In this document: piece by piece, positions 1 to 11,300 of the stretch
Layout: each line of letters begins with the position of its first letter
How positions within the stretch are numbered: position 1 is the first letter of the stretch
IMG/VR virus record: IMGVR_UViG_3300021379_001426
Span: 1 to 56,629 of that record
Source: a virus
Direction: 5' to 3' (one strand)
Length of the DNA stretch: 56,629 nt
Notes under the pieces: model-generated
What the model saw: only the letters and a program-made list of their open reading frames with translations
Told to the model about the DNA's origin: nothing
The model's database searches: none
Made by a program: the position numbers and the translations under genes

Positions 1-246
1 AATATTGTAAAATATGATATCTCACAGTTTGATTCACGTCAACACGTTAAAGTTGCCACCGTCGGATCGGTAAATTATAACACCGGTGTGATTATTCTGA
101 CTGACTTCGCAGTCTCTCAAATATATGGTGGCTTCTTAAAGATCTCTGTTGTACCACAGGACAGAGACATTGTTGGTCAGAAACGATCTATTCTACGTGT
201 ACTCGATTCTGATATTCGTATCGGAGTATCTCAGGTTAGGAACTAA
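1..246 (+). CDS. gp6: Baseplate wedge protein gp6, C-terminal end (partial)
   Basis: The frame is open from the first base and stops with TAA at 244-246, giving the last 81 residues of a longer protein; the 5' part lies outside the window. The tail is beta-rich and ends in VRN. I see no catalytic motif. The assignment as T4 gp6, a baseplate wedge component, rests mainly on position: the next two genes are recognisable gp7 and gp8 homologues, and T4 has the order 6-7-8. The stop codon shares its last A with the start codon of the next gene (TAATG), so translation is probably coupled. The fragment alone is too short for an independent family call. Confidence 0.6.
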   Translation, partial: NIVKYDISQFDSRQHVKVATVGSVNYNTGVIILTDFAVSQIYGGFLKISVVPQDRDIVGQKRSILRVLDSDIRIGVSQVRN

Positions 247-3116
247 TGTCGACAAATATTGAAAAATCTGTAAGCAATCTCGTAGAGGCTCAATTCCCAG
301 AATTTTATCGGGAAGAGGGTCAAATGTTTATTGCTTTCGTGAAGGCATACTACGAATGGATGGAATCCAGTGGTCAGCCTTTATATTGGGGTCGGCGTCT
401 AGGCGAGTTACGAGACATTGATACAACCATCGATGACTTCGTACTACGATTTAAAAATAAGTTTCTGTCAAATATTCAGTTCAACACTGAAACAAATAAG
501 AAACTCTTTATTAAGAATGCCCTCGATTTCTATCGAGCCAAAGGTACACCACGAGCCGTTGATCTCTTCTTCAAACTTGTCTATGGTCTAGAGGCGAGAG
601 TCTATAATCCCGGCGAAGATCTGTTTAAGTTATCGGATAACACATGGCAGAACGAACGTTATCTTGAGGTGATTCCTGCCGAGACCAATCTGCAATTTGT
701 AGGACAGACTGTCTTCGGATCTTACTCGGGTGCAACGGCTTTCTGTGAAAGATTAGTAAGAGTAAAGAAAGGTTCTAACTTCATTGAGGTTCTGTATCTT
801 GCTGGATTAAACGGAGACTTTCAGACATTCGAGAACGTTGAAACAAAGAACCTCGAGAATAATGTCACAACACGAATCAATGGCTCTCTGACTTCATTCG
901 AAATTCTGACATCAACAGACGGATTCAGTGTTGGTGAACAGGTATATGTTTCAGATGGTACAGGTAAGAAAGCAAGGGCGTTCGTAAAACAAACGACCGA
1001 CTATGTTGGTGTTGTAGAATTTAAATTGCTTGAAGGAGGTTGGGGTTATACTCCACAGGCAGAGATTATTGGATCAGAGCGATCCTTTACGTTCGATAAT
1101 ATTACATTCGAGAATACAGAATGGTTTTATCATACAAATCCAGAAAGACAGTTCTGTCATATTCAACAGGACTTGGCTCTCGTTGATATCGATGACAGCA
1201 ATACTGAAATCACTAACCTCGTTTATGCATTATCACCCGGCAACACAACAATCTATGCATATACGAACAATGATCCTGTCACAAATCCAACGCCTATCTT
1301 CGAAGCATTACTTGTTGATACTAACGATATCAATGACAATATTACAATTAACTATACAGATGCAAACTATCGTGACGCAAATGGCGATATCATATTAGAT
1401 GCAGTCAACGGTATTGAATTATTCGGCAATACCATTACGACATTTTATACTGGTTCTAATAATGGCTATGGTGCAGACGGTATCGAAATACCTGTTGAAA
1501 CCAGTGATCCAACTGCGATTACAGATATTAGTGCACAGGCAAACATTATTGCATGGTCAGATACCATGACAATTGCATACACCGACTCTGGTCAGAACAT
1601 GGCCAAAGGCGATGTGATATATCAGGAAGAACCAATTGCAAAGCAGCGTTACTTCTATGGAACAGTTGCAAATACTTTTGTCACGATCGCCGATGGTGTA
1701 CAGACAACTTATGCAAATATAGAAAGACAAGTAGGTTTTCCACGTACAAATAAATCGTTATTCAGAACAACAGACGACACAGAATTTACAATTACCAATT
1801 TATCGAATGTAGAAGTTGGTTGTATTGGTTTTGGATCAAGTCCAGATCTACAAGCACAACAATATTTTACAGGCTTCGGTAATGTCTACGGCTCAAATAC
1901 AGGCTTTCACTCAAGCTCACACGACAGCGCATCTTATACTGACGCAGCAATATTTCAGATCGATACGTTTGAGGAAATACAGTCGCTAACACCATGGGCA
2001 AGTAGCGAACTACTCTCGACTGAGTTAGATCAAGTGATCACTGGCTCTAGCTCACACGCCAATCTCACAACAGCAATCGATTATGTCAACGAGAATGGTC
2101 CAACATCGGTAGATTTTGCGACAACAACTTTGAATGATGCACTCTCAGTATCGAGTAATGCAGTATCGATTGGATCTATTAAGGCTATTGTTGTTACGAG
2201 TCAGGGTAGAGAATATGCGCGCGATCCATTCTTCGTTGTTTATGAACCTGATATGTATCACTTCGAAAGATATGATTTCTATATTAAGTATAAACTCGAG
2301 AACGAATTAAAATCTTTCCGTATTGGTGAGAACATTATTACATTGAACGGTAATCCTGAATCAACAGCACGAATTAAAACTCACAATCCACAAACAGGCG
2401 AGATCACAGCAGTTAGAATTCATGTATCGGCACGTTTAGATCCACCTGATGACCACATATATCTTAATGATGACTTTAGAATTGGTGACAGAATTACCGG
2501 TGTGACATCTGATGTATCGGCTGATATTGAAGTTGTAGATGAATTGAGAATGCAATCAAGAACAGGTTTAAATGCAGATATTGAATCTACAGCATTTAGT
2601 GGTGTAGGCTTTGCAACAGATATTGAAGTATTAGATTCGGGCTTCGGATATTTTGGTAAAAGATTTGTAACTGGTACATTGACTGAAGGCGAAACACTCA
2701 ATCTAATATCACAAGAGCAAGACGAAAGAACAATTCAGGCGCTTGGCTTCCTCGGTAAACAAGGTATTGCGCCGGGCATCCATCCTAATAGAAAGTCGTT
2801 TTTGAGTGAAGATAAAGTATTAGCAGATAATGATTTTTATCAGGAATATTCATATCAAGTTTTAACAGCTTTGCCGTTCGATAAATACAAGCAAGTACTC
2901 GTTGATGTATTGCACGTTGCCGGAACAAAGCCGTTCGGCGGATATGTTGGCACATCTGAAGTGTCACTTGATATACAAGCTAATACATCAATCAGCGAAT
3001 TTACTATTAAGTCGTATCCAGTATTTGTTAACGAAAATACATTCTACAATCATACAGCTGAACCAGTAAATACTTTCTATAATCAATCAACTTTCTACGC
3101 GGCGACAGCGACATAA
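246..3116 (+). CDS. gp7: Baseplate wedge protein gp7 homologue
   Basis: This is a 956-residue baseplate wedge protein; T4 gp7 has 1032 residues. Residues about 20-130 resemble a segment that lies near the C-terminus of T4 gp7: an aromatic helix region followed by FYRAKGTPRAVDLFFKLVYG, comparable with the FYSTKGIEASYKFLFKVLY stretch of T4. The C-terminal part (about 860-905) contains a YSYQVLTALPFDKYKQVLVD segment that matches the position of another T4 gp7 C-terminal stretch. Between them lie about 700 residues of beta-rich sequence with short GxGY-type repeats. The T4 N-terminal domain appears to be missing and the middle expanded. The gene starts inside the stop of gp6 and is followed by gp8, as in T4. 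No signal peptide or membrane segment is visible. Confidence 0.8.
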   Translation: MSTNIEKSVSNLVEAQFPEFYREEGQMFIAFVKAYYEWMESSGQPLYWGRRLGELRDIDTTIDDFVLRFKNKFLSNIQFNTETNKKLFIKNALDFYRAKGTPRAVDLFFKLVYGLEARVYNPGEDLFKLSDNTWQNERYLEVIPAETNLQFVGQTVFGSYSGATAFCERLVRVKKGSNFIEVLYLAGLNGDFQTFENVETKNLENNVTTRINGSLTSFEILTSTDGFSVGEQVYVSDGTGKKARAFVKQTTDYVGVVEFKLLEGGWGYTPQAEIIGSERSFTFDNITFENTEWFYHTNPERQFCHIQQDLALVDIDDSNTEITNLVYALSPGNTTIYAYTNNDPVTNPTPIFEALLVDTNDINDNITINYTDANYRDANGDIILDAVNGIELFGNTITTFYTGSNNGYGADGIEIPVETSDPTAITDISAQANIIAWSDTMTIAYTDSGQNMAKGDVIYQEEPIAKQRYFYGTVANTFVTIADGVQTTYANIERQVGFPRTNKSLFRTTDDTEFTITNLSNVEVGCIGFGSSPDLQAQQYFTGFGNVYGSNTGFHSSSHDSASYTDAAIFQIDTFEEIQSLTPWASSELLSTELDQVITGSSSHANLTTAIDYVNENGPTSVDFATTTLNDALSVSSNAVSIGSIKAIVVTSQGREYARDPFFVVYEPDMYHFERYDFYIKYKLENELKSFRIGENIITLNGNPESTARIKTHNPQTGEITAVRIHVSARLDPPDDHIYLNDDFRIGDRITGVTSDVSADIEVVDELRMQSRTGLNADIESTAFSGVGFATDIEVLDSGFGYFGKRFVTGTLTEGETLNLISQEQDERTIQALGFLGKQGIAPGIHPNRKSFLSEDKVLADNDFYQEYSYQVLTALPFDKYKQVLVDVLHVAGTKPFGGYVGTSEVSLDIQANTSISEFTIKSYPVFVNENTFYNHTAEPVNTFYNQSTFYAATAT

Positions 3117-3119
3117 ATA
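3112..3119 (+). promoter_or_regulatory. Late promoter octamer CATAAATA before gp8
   Basis: CATAAATA is a one-base variant of the T4 late promoter -10 octamer TATAAATA. It overlaps the TAA stop of gp7 (3114-3116) and lies 21 bases before the gp8 start, which is a reasonable leader length. There is no -35 element, as expected for T4-type late promoters. Confidence 0.55.
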
Positions 3120-3140
3120 GATAATTGACAGGTAAAATCC

Positions 3141-5330
3141 ATGGCTAAAACGTTAGTTCCAACAGAATTCAAAACACATATTATTGAGCAGCTTATCGAA
3201 TCAATCGATGAGCAAGCCAACACTGTGTATTATGCTTTCGTCGGAGATCATATTTCTGAAGGTTCAACTGTAGACGAAATTACTCAGCCAGTTCAAAACT
3301 ATAACACCACACAGGTTGATAGCTTTCGAAATATGATATTCGGAAAGAGACTTAATTCAGGTGACATTAAGTTTATGGTTAATCGATATGACTGGGAAGC
3401 AAATACAGTTTTCGAAATGTATGATGATCGAACCGTAGATTTATTTGACAAAAACTTCTTTACTGTGGTTGATGAAAACGCTTTTAAACATGTATATAAG
3501 TGTTTATATAATGCAGACGGTGCACCAAGTACAGCAAAGCCATTGTTTAAAGATGCAAAATATGATGCTGATTTATTTGTTGAAGGTGATGGATATTACG
3601 AAACAAATGACGGTTATCAATGGAAATACATGTATAGTATTGATTCAAAAACTTTTGATAAGTTTGCTACACAAAAATATATTCCAGTCGTTGCGAATAC
3701 CGCAGTAGAATCAAATGCAAAACCTGGCAGCATCGATGTAATCAGAGTTGCTACAGAAGGTAAAAATTACAATAATAGTTTCTCTGGTCAATTCCTTGCA
3801 GAAGATTTAAATCGTATTACACCAACGATTGCAGCTGGAGCAATTCCACCTCTGGCTGATCCACAGCTATGGTATAGAATACGAGAAGCTTCACAGGTCA
3901 CTAATTTTTATGCTAATACAGTTATGTCTTTGACATCTGGAACTGGCTCAGGCGAATTTCAGAGAGTCGTTCAGTCACGATATGTAACAGGTGTGGGTAC
4001 TGTTGTAAAGTTGGATCAACAATTTGAAGTTATTCCAGACGATACAACAACATTTAGAATTGATCCAGAAGTAAGAATTACAGGTAATGGTAACGAATCA
4101 GAAATTGCGAGAGCTCGAGCTATTATCGATCCGGCATCATCTAACAGTGTACTTAAAATTGATATGTTAGAAACTGGTCGTGATTACGTATATGCGACGG
4201 CAGAAGTTTTAGCTGGCGCACCAGCAGACGAGAATCTTGAACAAAATGGTGTTCTCATTGAAACAATATCTGCATCGATTGTACCTATTATATCTCCACA
4301 AGGTGGACACGGTGCAAATACTGCGATTGAACTTGGAGCTAAGCGCGCAGGAATGGCTGTGCTGTTTGAACGTGATGAGCAAGGTTTGGTTCCAGCTGAG
4401 AATTCTTTTGGCCAATTTGGTATTCTACGAGATCCAAAATTTGCTAACACGCAGATTTATTACGAGAATGTAAGTGGTCAGTTTGTAGAAGGCGAAGAGA
4501 TCGATCAAATTGTATTCACAGAATTACAAGGCTCGTTCGTTGCAAATACTGGTGTCTTAAGTAAATTCGTCGCACGTGATGATTCACTCACAGATCATTA
4601 CGATACATTCTTTGATGTAGGTGATAAAATCTATATTAAGGATGAACAAACTAGTCAAGTATTTTATACTGAAGTTGCAGTTGGATCTAATACATCTGCA
4701 ATTGCACTCAAAGATGAAATATCGTTTTTAGAAGCTGGTTCAGATTTCGAAGTACAGGTATATAAAGCTAAAACAATTGCATCAGGTGTAATATCAAATG
4801 TAAATCCACCACTGGCCTCAACGCCGGCTGCAGCAATACTTGTAAACGAAGCAGATCCGAACTTTGTTATTAACGAAATAATTTATGGTAGATCATCAAA
4901 AACAATTGCAACTGTAACTGGTATCGATATAAATAATAGAATAAATGATATTAATGCCACATTTAATTTCTCTGACTTCAATCAAATGATGAAGATTCAG
5001 GGAACGACATCAGATATGTTTCAAGCTGATGAAGGTGTGACACAAATATCAACACTAGAAAACGCCAATCCGGCAAAAGCTAGAATTCAATCGTATACAA
5101 GCAACCAATTGAATCTAACTCGTGTCGAAGGTGACTTCCAGTCAGGTGGTAATGCTATCACTGGCGATTCTAGTGACGGTGTCTTCGAAAGCGTTCCCGG
5201 TGATACACTAGATATCACCTACGGAGATTTAGATCCAAACTATGGTGCCATCATATATCTGCAAAATGATATTCCAGTGACACGGGAAGGCAATCAAACG
5301 GAAGAAGTAAGAGTAATCTTGGAGTTTTAA
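3141..5330 (+). CDS. gp8: Baseplate wedge protein gp8 homologue
   Basis: This 729-residue protein is about twice as long as T4 gp8 (334 residues) but shares its landmarks. The N-terminal half has a KHVYKCLYNADG stretch followed by EGDGY and WKYMYSI, which match the VYRCLD and GDGYVWEYLF region of T4 gp8. The last residues, QTEEVRVILEF, match the QTEEINILFTF end of T4 gp8. The extra length is a beta-rich insertion at about 230-690. In T4, gp8 is a dimer in the wedge that contacts gp7 and gp10. The start has an AGG-type ribosome site in the short gap after gp7, and the next gene begins three bases after the stop. Confidence 0.88.
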   Translation: MAKTLVPTEFKTHIIEQLIESIDEQANTVYYAFVGDHISEGSTVDEITQPVQNYNTTQVDSFRNMIFGKRLNSGDIKFMVNRYDWEANTVFEMYDDRTVDLFDKNFFTVVDENAFKHVYKCLYNADGAPSTAKPLFKDAKYDADLFVEGDGYYETNDGYQWKYMYSIDSKTFDKFATQKYIPVVANTAVESNAKPGSIDVIRVATEGKNYNNSFSGQFLAEDLNRITPTIAAGAIPPLADPQLWYRIREASQVTNFYANTVMSLTSGTGSGEFQRVVQSRYVTGVGTVVKLDQQFEVIPDDTTTFRIDPEVRITGNGNESEIARARAIIDPASSNSVLKIDMLETGRDYVYATAEVLAGAPADENLEQNGVLIETISASIVPIISPQGGHGANTAIELGAKRAGMAVLFERDEQGLVPAENSFGQFGILRDPKFANTQIYYENVSGQFVEGEEIDQIVFTELQGSFVANTGVLSKFVARDDSLTDHYDTFFDVGDKIYIKDEQTSQVFYTEVAVGSNTSAIALKDEISFLEAGSDFEVQVYKAKTIASGVISNVNPPLASTPAAAILVNEADPNFVINEIIYGRSSKTIATVTGIDINNRINDINATFNFSDFNQMMKIQGTTSDMFQADEGVTQISTLENANPAKARIQSYTSNQLNLTRVEGDFQSGGNAITGDSSDGVFESVPGDTLDITYGDLDPNYGAIIYLQNDIPVTREGNQTEEVRVILEF

Positions 5331-5333
5331 TCA

Positions 5334-8300
5334 ATGCCCTTATCTACAAACTTATCAGTAGCGCCTTATTTTGACGATTACGACGTCAATAGCGAATACT
5401 ATAGAATACTTTTCAAGCCAGCTACCGCGGTTCAAGTACGTGAAATGAACCAAATGCAGGCTATTCTGCAAAATCAAATCGAACAGTTCGGCGATCATAT
5501 CATCAGATCTGGTAGCATTCTCTCTGGATGCCAATTTGATTTCAATTATTCTATGCCATATGTTAAAATCCTTGATAAAGCTACACAAGGAGCTGCAGTC
5601 GACGTATTACGCTACACTGGTTATTTTGCTGAGGGCGCAACTAACGGTGTTAAAGCTAAAATTACTCACACGATTGCAGGTTTTGAAGGTTCAGATCCAG
5701 ATCTCAACACACTTTATCTAAATTATATCTCAGGCGGCACCAACGGAGACGTAGATAGCTTTGTTGAGAACGAAGTATTGCGCATTTATTCAGGCGACGA
5801 TCGCTTGCATGACATTATTGTTAACGATCCATCGTCCGGATTCTCAAACTCAGACACTGTTATCATATTATCAGCTATTGAAGTAGCAAATGCGACTAAT
5901 AGCGAAGGCGGTTTTAGCTCACCATTTATCGATGGTGAAACTCTTGTTGATAATGTCGTTTCTCCGACTGTTCGAGTGCAAATTTATGACACTCCAGAAG
6001 ATATAGACGAAGATAATAGCGTATTATTGCGCATCAAACCTCTTGATAGCGATATGGCACCATCTCCAAACGCCACATATTGGGAAAATCTCGAAGAAGC
6101 AGGTACTTTGATCGGTTTGACGAGCGGTAATGAAGCTACATTGACGAGATTTCGCGGTGAAGGCGCGACAGGTAAGATTACAACGTCACGAACCGGTTCA
6201 ATTGCTTCAGCAGACATCTCAACAGGCGGTATCGAATACGATATTTTGCCATTTGTTGGCATTTATTCAACAACGGCGACCACTTTACAAGTTGGTCAGC
6301 TTGATTTACAGGCTCAGGACTATGTAACGCAGGTTCGAGTTGGTACTGGCGCACAATTTACCGATCCGATTGGATATGGATTCGGTGTTAAGGTTAGTGA
6401 AGGTCAAATTTATCAAAAAGGTCACTTCATGGCGTCGGATGCACAATTTATTGTTGCTTCCAAGTATTCAAATACGCCTTCCGATCTTTCTGTAGGTTTT
6501 TCAACAACAGAATCAATCACAAATGTCTTTACTGACTCAACATTGTACGATAATGCGCGCGGTTTCTCAAATGAAGGTGCGCCGGGCGCTAACAGGCTAA
6601 AATTGACTCCAACGTTAGTCTCTAGAACGACTACCGAAGAAGAAAGTGACCCAGCATATTTGCCTTTAGTTAAGTTTTCCGAAGGTCGTCCATATTCATT
6701 GAACGAAATGACTCAATATGCTCAATTAGGCGAAATGATTGCTCAGAGAACGTATGAAGAGTCAGGAAACTATACACTTGATCCATTCAAGATTGTAACA
6801 AGATCGGCAAATGACTTTACAGACAGCGATGAGTCATTTACGTACGTCATTGACCCGGGTCATGCCTATGTAAATGGTTACAGAGTCAAAACAGTACAAA
6901 ACTTTGCTAAAACCGTAGCAAAAGGTACTGAAACAAAGTCAGAAACCGCGGTTGGTCAGGATTTAGACTACGGAAACTATATTATAGTCAATAATTTAGT
7001 TGGTGCGCTTAATTTTAAAAATGCTGACTCGATAGAATTACGAGATACAGCCGGTACATTCCTTGATGCCGAAACTCCAGCTCCTTCGCAGGAAGGATCA
7101 CTAGTCGGTACCGCAAGAGTGCGTTCGGTTACTTACGAGCAAGGAATTCAAGGCACAATAGAAGGTCAATATAGACTATATCTGTTTGATATTAGTATGA
7201 ATGCTGGTAAGAACTTCAAGCGTGATGTTCGATCCATTTATGCAGTCGAAGGTTCATTGGAAGCAGCTGCCGATCTTGTGTTGTCTTCAGGTAACGAATT
7301 TGTATTAAGAACATTACGCTCAGAAGCAAATCAACTTGATGAGAATGGCGACATTGTACCTCTTACATATACGCAGTTAGCCGAAGTAAAATCTCCACTT
7401 AATCAGTCATTGCTTATCTCAACAAGTAAGCCTGTTGTATATAGTGGATCTGGTTTATCAAATATAGAATACACATATCGAACTGCTTCTGACGATCTTT
7501 TAATTGGTGCTACTGGTCAAATCTCTGTAAGCGCTCAAGGTACGGCAACATTCCCATACATTGACACATTAACTACAGTTCAGCGAAGTGAAGTCATTAT
7601 CATACCTACTGATTCTGATGTTAGAGATACGGTAGCATTTGGTACTTCAGCTCTAACAGTTGATAGCGCCGGAGCTGATTCCGAGGGCAATATCAAACTT
7701 ACAGCTTCATCCGGCATCTTTGGTGGTTTAGAAGTTGGTGATTGGTTCCAAGGTGCAGCCGGTAAGAAAGCACAGATTCAAGCAATTGTTGGTGCTGACG
7801 CAGTTAAAGTAAAAGTGCGAACAAATGTTGCCGATTATCCCGGCCAATCAAGCGAAGCACTATATAGAGTACATCCTGTAAATGTACCTGTATCACGATT
7901 TACTGCAACATGTCCATCACCATATACATCTCTTGTCATTGACTTAGGTTTATCTGGTGTAAATGGCGGTCAGATTTCAAATGGTGCTACTGTAGTTTAT
8001 TTGCAAAAATACAGTAACGTTGCTGAAGTATCAATGACACCGCGACGTAGCAGATTCGTTAGATTAACGACAGCGGGTGCATTCAAAGGTAATACACCAA
8101 GAAGTCTTGGTATTCCCGGCATCTTTAGACTACGCAAAGTATATAATGGTACAACTACAAGTGATGCTGATATTACGAGTGAATTTTATGTAGATTCTGG
8201 TCAAACTGCAAACTATTGGGGTCTTGGTAAACTCTTCCGAACAGATGATGCGTCTACTACATTGGCCGGTACAATTCTTGTTGAGGTTGATTACTTCAAT

Positions 8301-11300
8301 CCAACGGCTCGTGGTGGTCTAAAGACAATTGACTCATATCCTATCGATGACGAAAAGACGCTGTCCGAATTAACATCAAATGGTACTGTTGTACACAACA
8401 TCGAAGTTCCAATCATTAGCGTTGGTTCAGGCGAAATATATGATCTACGAGAATCTTTAGACTTTAGACCATTTGTTGATCAAACTGCGGCAGATATCAC
8501 CGATCCTACTGACGCTGGCATTACAACCGATCCAAGTGACGTAGTTGCCTTTACAGGTGCAACAGGATTGCAATTCCCACGACCTGAAGGTGATGTGATA
8601 TTCGATATTACATATAATTTACCACGGCAAGATGAAATTTATGTCGATGTCGATGGTGATTTTACAATTACAAGTGGTACGACTAAAGTAGCTAATGATC
8701 CAAACTCAATCATGCTTTACCGAGCTGACGTACCAGCATATCCAAGTTTCCCTCAGGTTCAATCAACACAGCTAAAAGAGATTGCTGATGTTGGTGTAAT
8801 AAATGGTAGAGAAACAAACTCAATTCGCGAGAACAAGTATCTAGTCAAAGTAAATGCAGTTGCTAGCCAAAATGAAGGCTACACAATGCAAGAAATTTCT
8901 AGCCTTGAGCGTCGTATTGAAGCATTGGAAAACGTTCAAAATATCAGTGATCTAGAAGAGTCAGTGAAGAACCGCAAGATGCCGAGTTCAATTGATTCAT
9001 CATTGGAAAGATATAAGTTTGGTTTCTTTGTTGATAATTTCGAAGACTTTAATCTATCGAATCTATCTTCGCCAGAGTACGATGCATCTATTTACGAATA
9101 TGTACTACAGCCATCAAAAAGCACCAGTACATTACGATATAAGTTAGATAAAAATTCTCAGATCTATGCAAATGGCGGACAGGCTAAGTTCCCATATAAG
9201 CGTAAGACGATTGTGAATCAAGCGTATGCCACTTATGGTCCATATGTTCCTGAGCCTCAGTTGCCTAAAATTAGATATCGCGATAAATTTACAAATAACA
9301 GAAATATGAAGAGCATTGGTGATTCTACTGCTCCATATTCACAATTGCAAAATGTATGGGAAGAAGCAACAGTAGTTGCACCAACATTTAGCGATAATAA
9401 GCAAAGACTAATATTTGTTAGATTTTTTGTACCAACTGGTAAAGTTGGCTTTGAAATTATTCAATCAAAGACACCGCCAACAGCTGGATTTGAGAGTGGT
9501 ACTGTATTGTGGAGCTCAGCTTCATCGACGCCTACTGATATCACTCCAAACAAATATGGCGAGTTGTATCGAAAAAATTATCCTGTAAAAAATAGTAAGA
9601 ATATTGTATACAGCAGAGATATTAACCCATGGGCGCTTCCAAAGGCTTCAGCAGGTCAGCTGACATTTACAACTGATTCTGGTTCTATTACATATAACAC
9701 CTTTACTGGTGCATATCAGGCAACTGCTGCATATAATCACACACAAGGCACATATATCACCGTTAGAGCATTAAAGGGTGATGCAGTATTTAATTTCCAA
9801 ATTACATATCCGGCTATTACAAGTGCCGATCCGATATTTGATACTGGAGCCAACGAAGTAAATGTTCGACCACCAGCTAAGCCTCGTGGTACATTCTTAT
9901 ATAAGAAGTGTAGTGGTACAGACTTGATCGTTTATCGAGCAGACGGCAATTATGGATCAACAAAAGATACCGTAAGAAACTCAAAAGAGTGTGGTTATGT
10001 TGAACCAATTATTAAATTACCGCCAATATTGCCACCACCAGTAATTGGATCTCCCGGCGGTCCTCCGGCTCCACAGCCAGACCCACCACAACCAGAGCCA
10101 GAACCACCACAACCACCAGTTACGCCGGCGTGTCCTGCATCTGGTACAGTGGCTAAGACTGTTTGTAGTAAAACTCCAGATAAAACTTTGACGACGTATG
10201 TTTACACTGGTAAGCGTTCTTCAACTACTGGTAAGTGTGATATTAGAGTTTCTGAGTCCGATGTTAATAACGTCGAAGTATGCAGATATTCTCCACCGCC
10301 ACCAGTAAAACCACCGGTTTGTGTAATTTTACCGCCACCAGTAATTATTCGTCCACCACCTGTTGTGTGCGGACCAATGGATCCACCAGATAACGATGAT
10401 GGGTGCGTAATTATACCAGAACCAACGCCACCAAAAGATCCTGTTGTAGTGCACCCACCAGTGCGACCACCGGTAATTGTTATACCTGAGCCACCTGTAT
10501 TACCTCCACCGAAACCACCGGTGTTGCCGCCACCGCCTGCTAATATTACAATTAGTGATGCGGTTATTAGAGAAGGTGAAACAGGTGAAGTTGAAGTTTA
10601 CTTGAGTAGAAAGAATCGTTCAGATACTACGGTTAATTATTCTATGGGTGGTGGCACAGCTACTGCCGGCAATGATTATGTCGCCGAATCTGGAACTCTA
10701 AGAATTCCAAAAGGCCAGCAAACTGGAAAAATTTCAGTGCAAGCTTTGGCCGATGGAGTTTCAAACGAAGGTACACAAACATTCAACGTTACGATAAGTA
10801 GTGCTTCGCAAGGTACTATTACAGATTCAGTTGGTGTTGTTTCAATCACTGATACAACTAGTACACCAATTGTATCGATACCAAAATCTCGTGCGATCAA
10901 CGAAGGAGGCGGTACACTAAACGTACCAATTACTCTTTCGGGCATTTCTGCTAGTAACGTTACTATTAACTATCAAACAACAAGTGGTGGTGCTACATCT
11001 GGCAGCGACTTTACGCCGACGTCAGGTACAGCAACTATTACTGCCGGTCAGCTTACTACTAATATTTCTATACCAATTACTGATGATACAATAGATGAGA
11101 GTGCTGAAACGTTTAGACTAAATCTAACTGGAGCAACTAATGCTACCGTTGGTTCAAGTTCTTGCTTAATAACAATTCAAGATAACGATCCAACTCCAGC
11201 GCCAGTACCTCCACCGAAACCACCAGTCAAGCCACCGGTACCGCAGCCACCAGTGTTGCCGCCACCTGCGCCATCCGAGCCTATCATTAGGACTGAGCCA

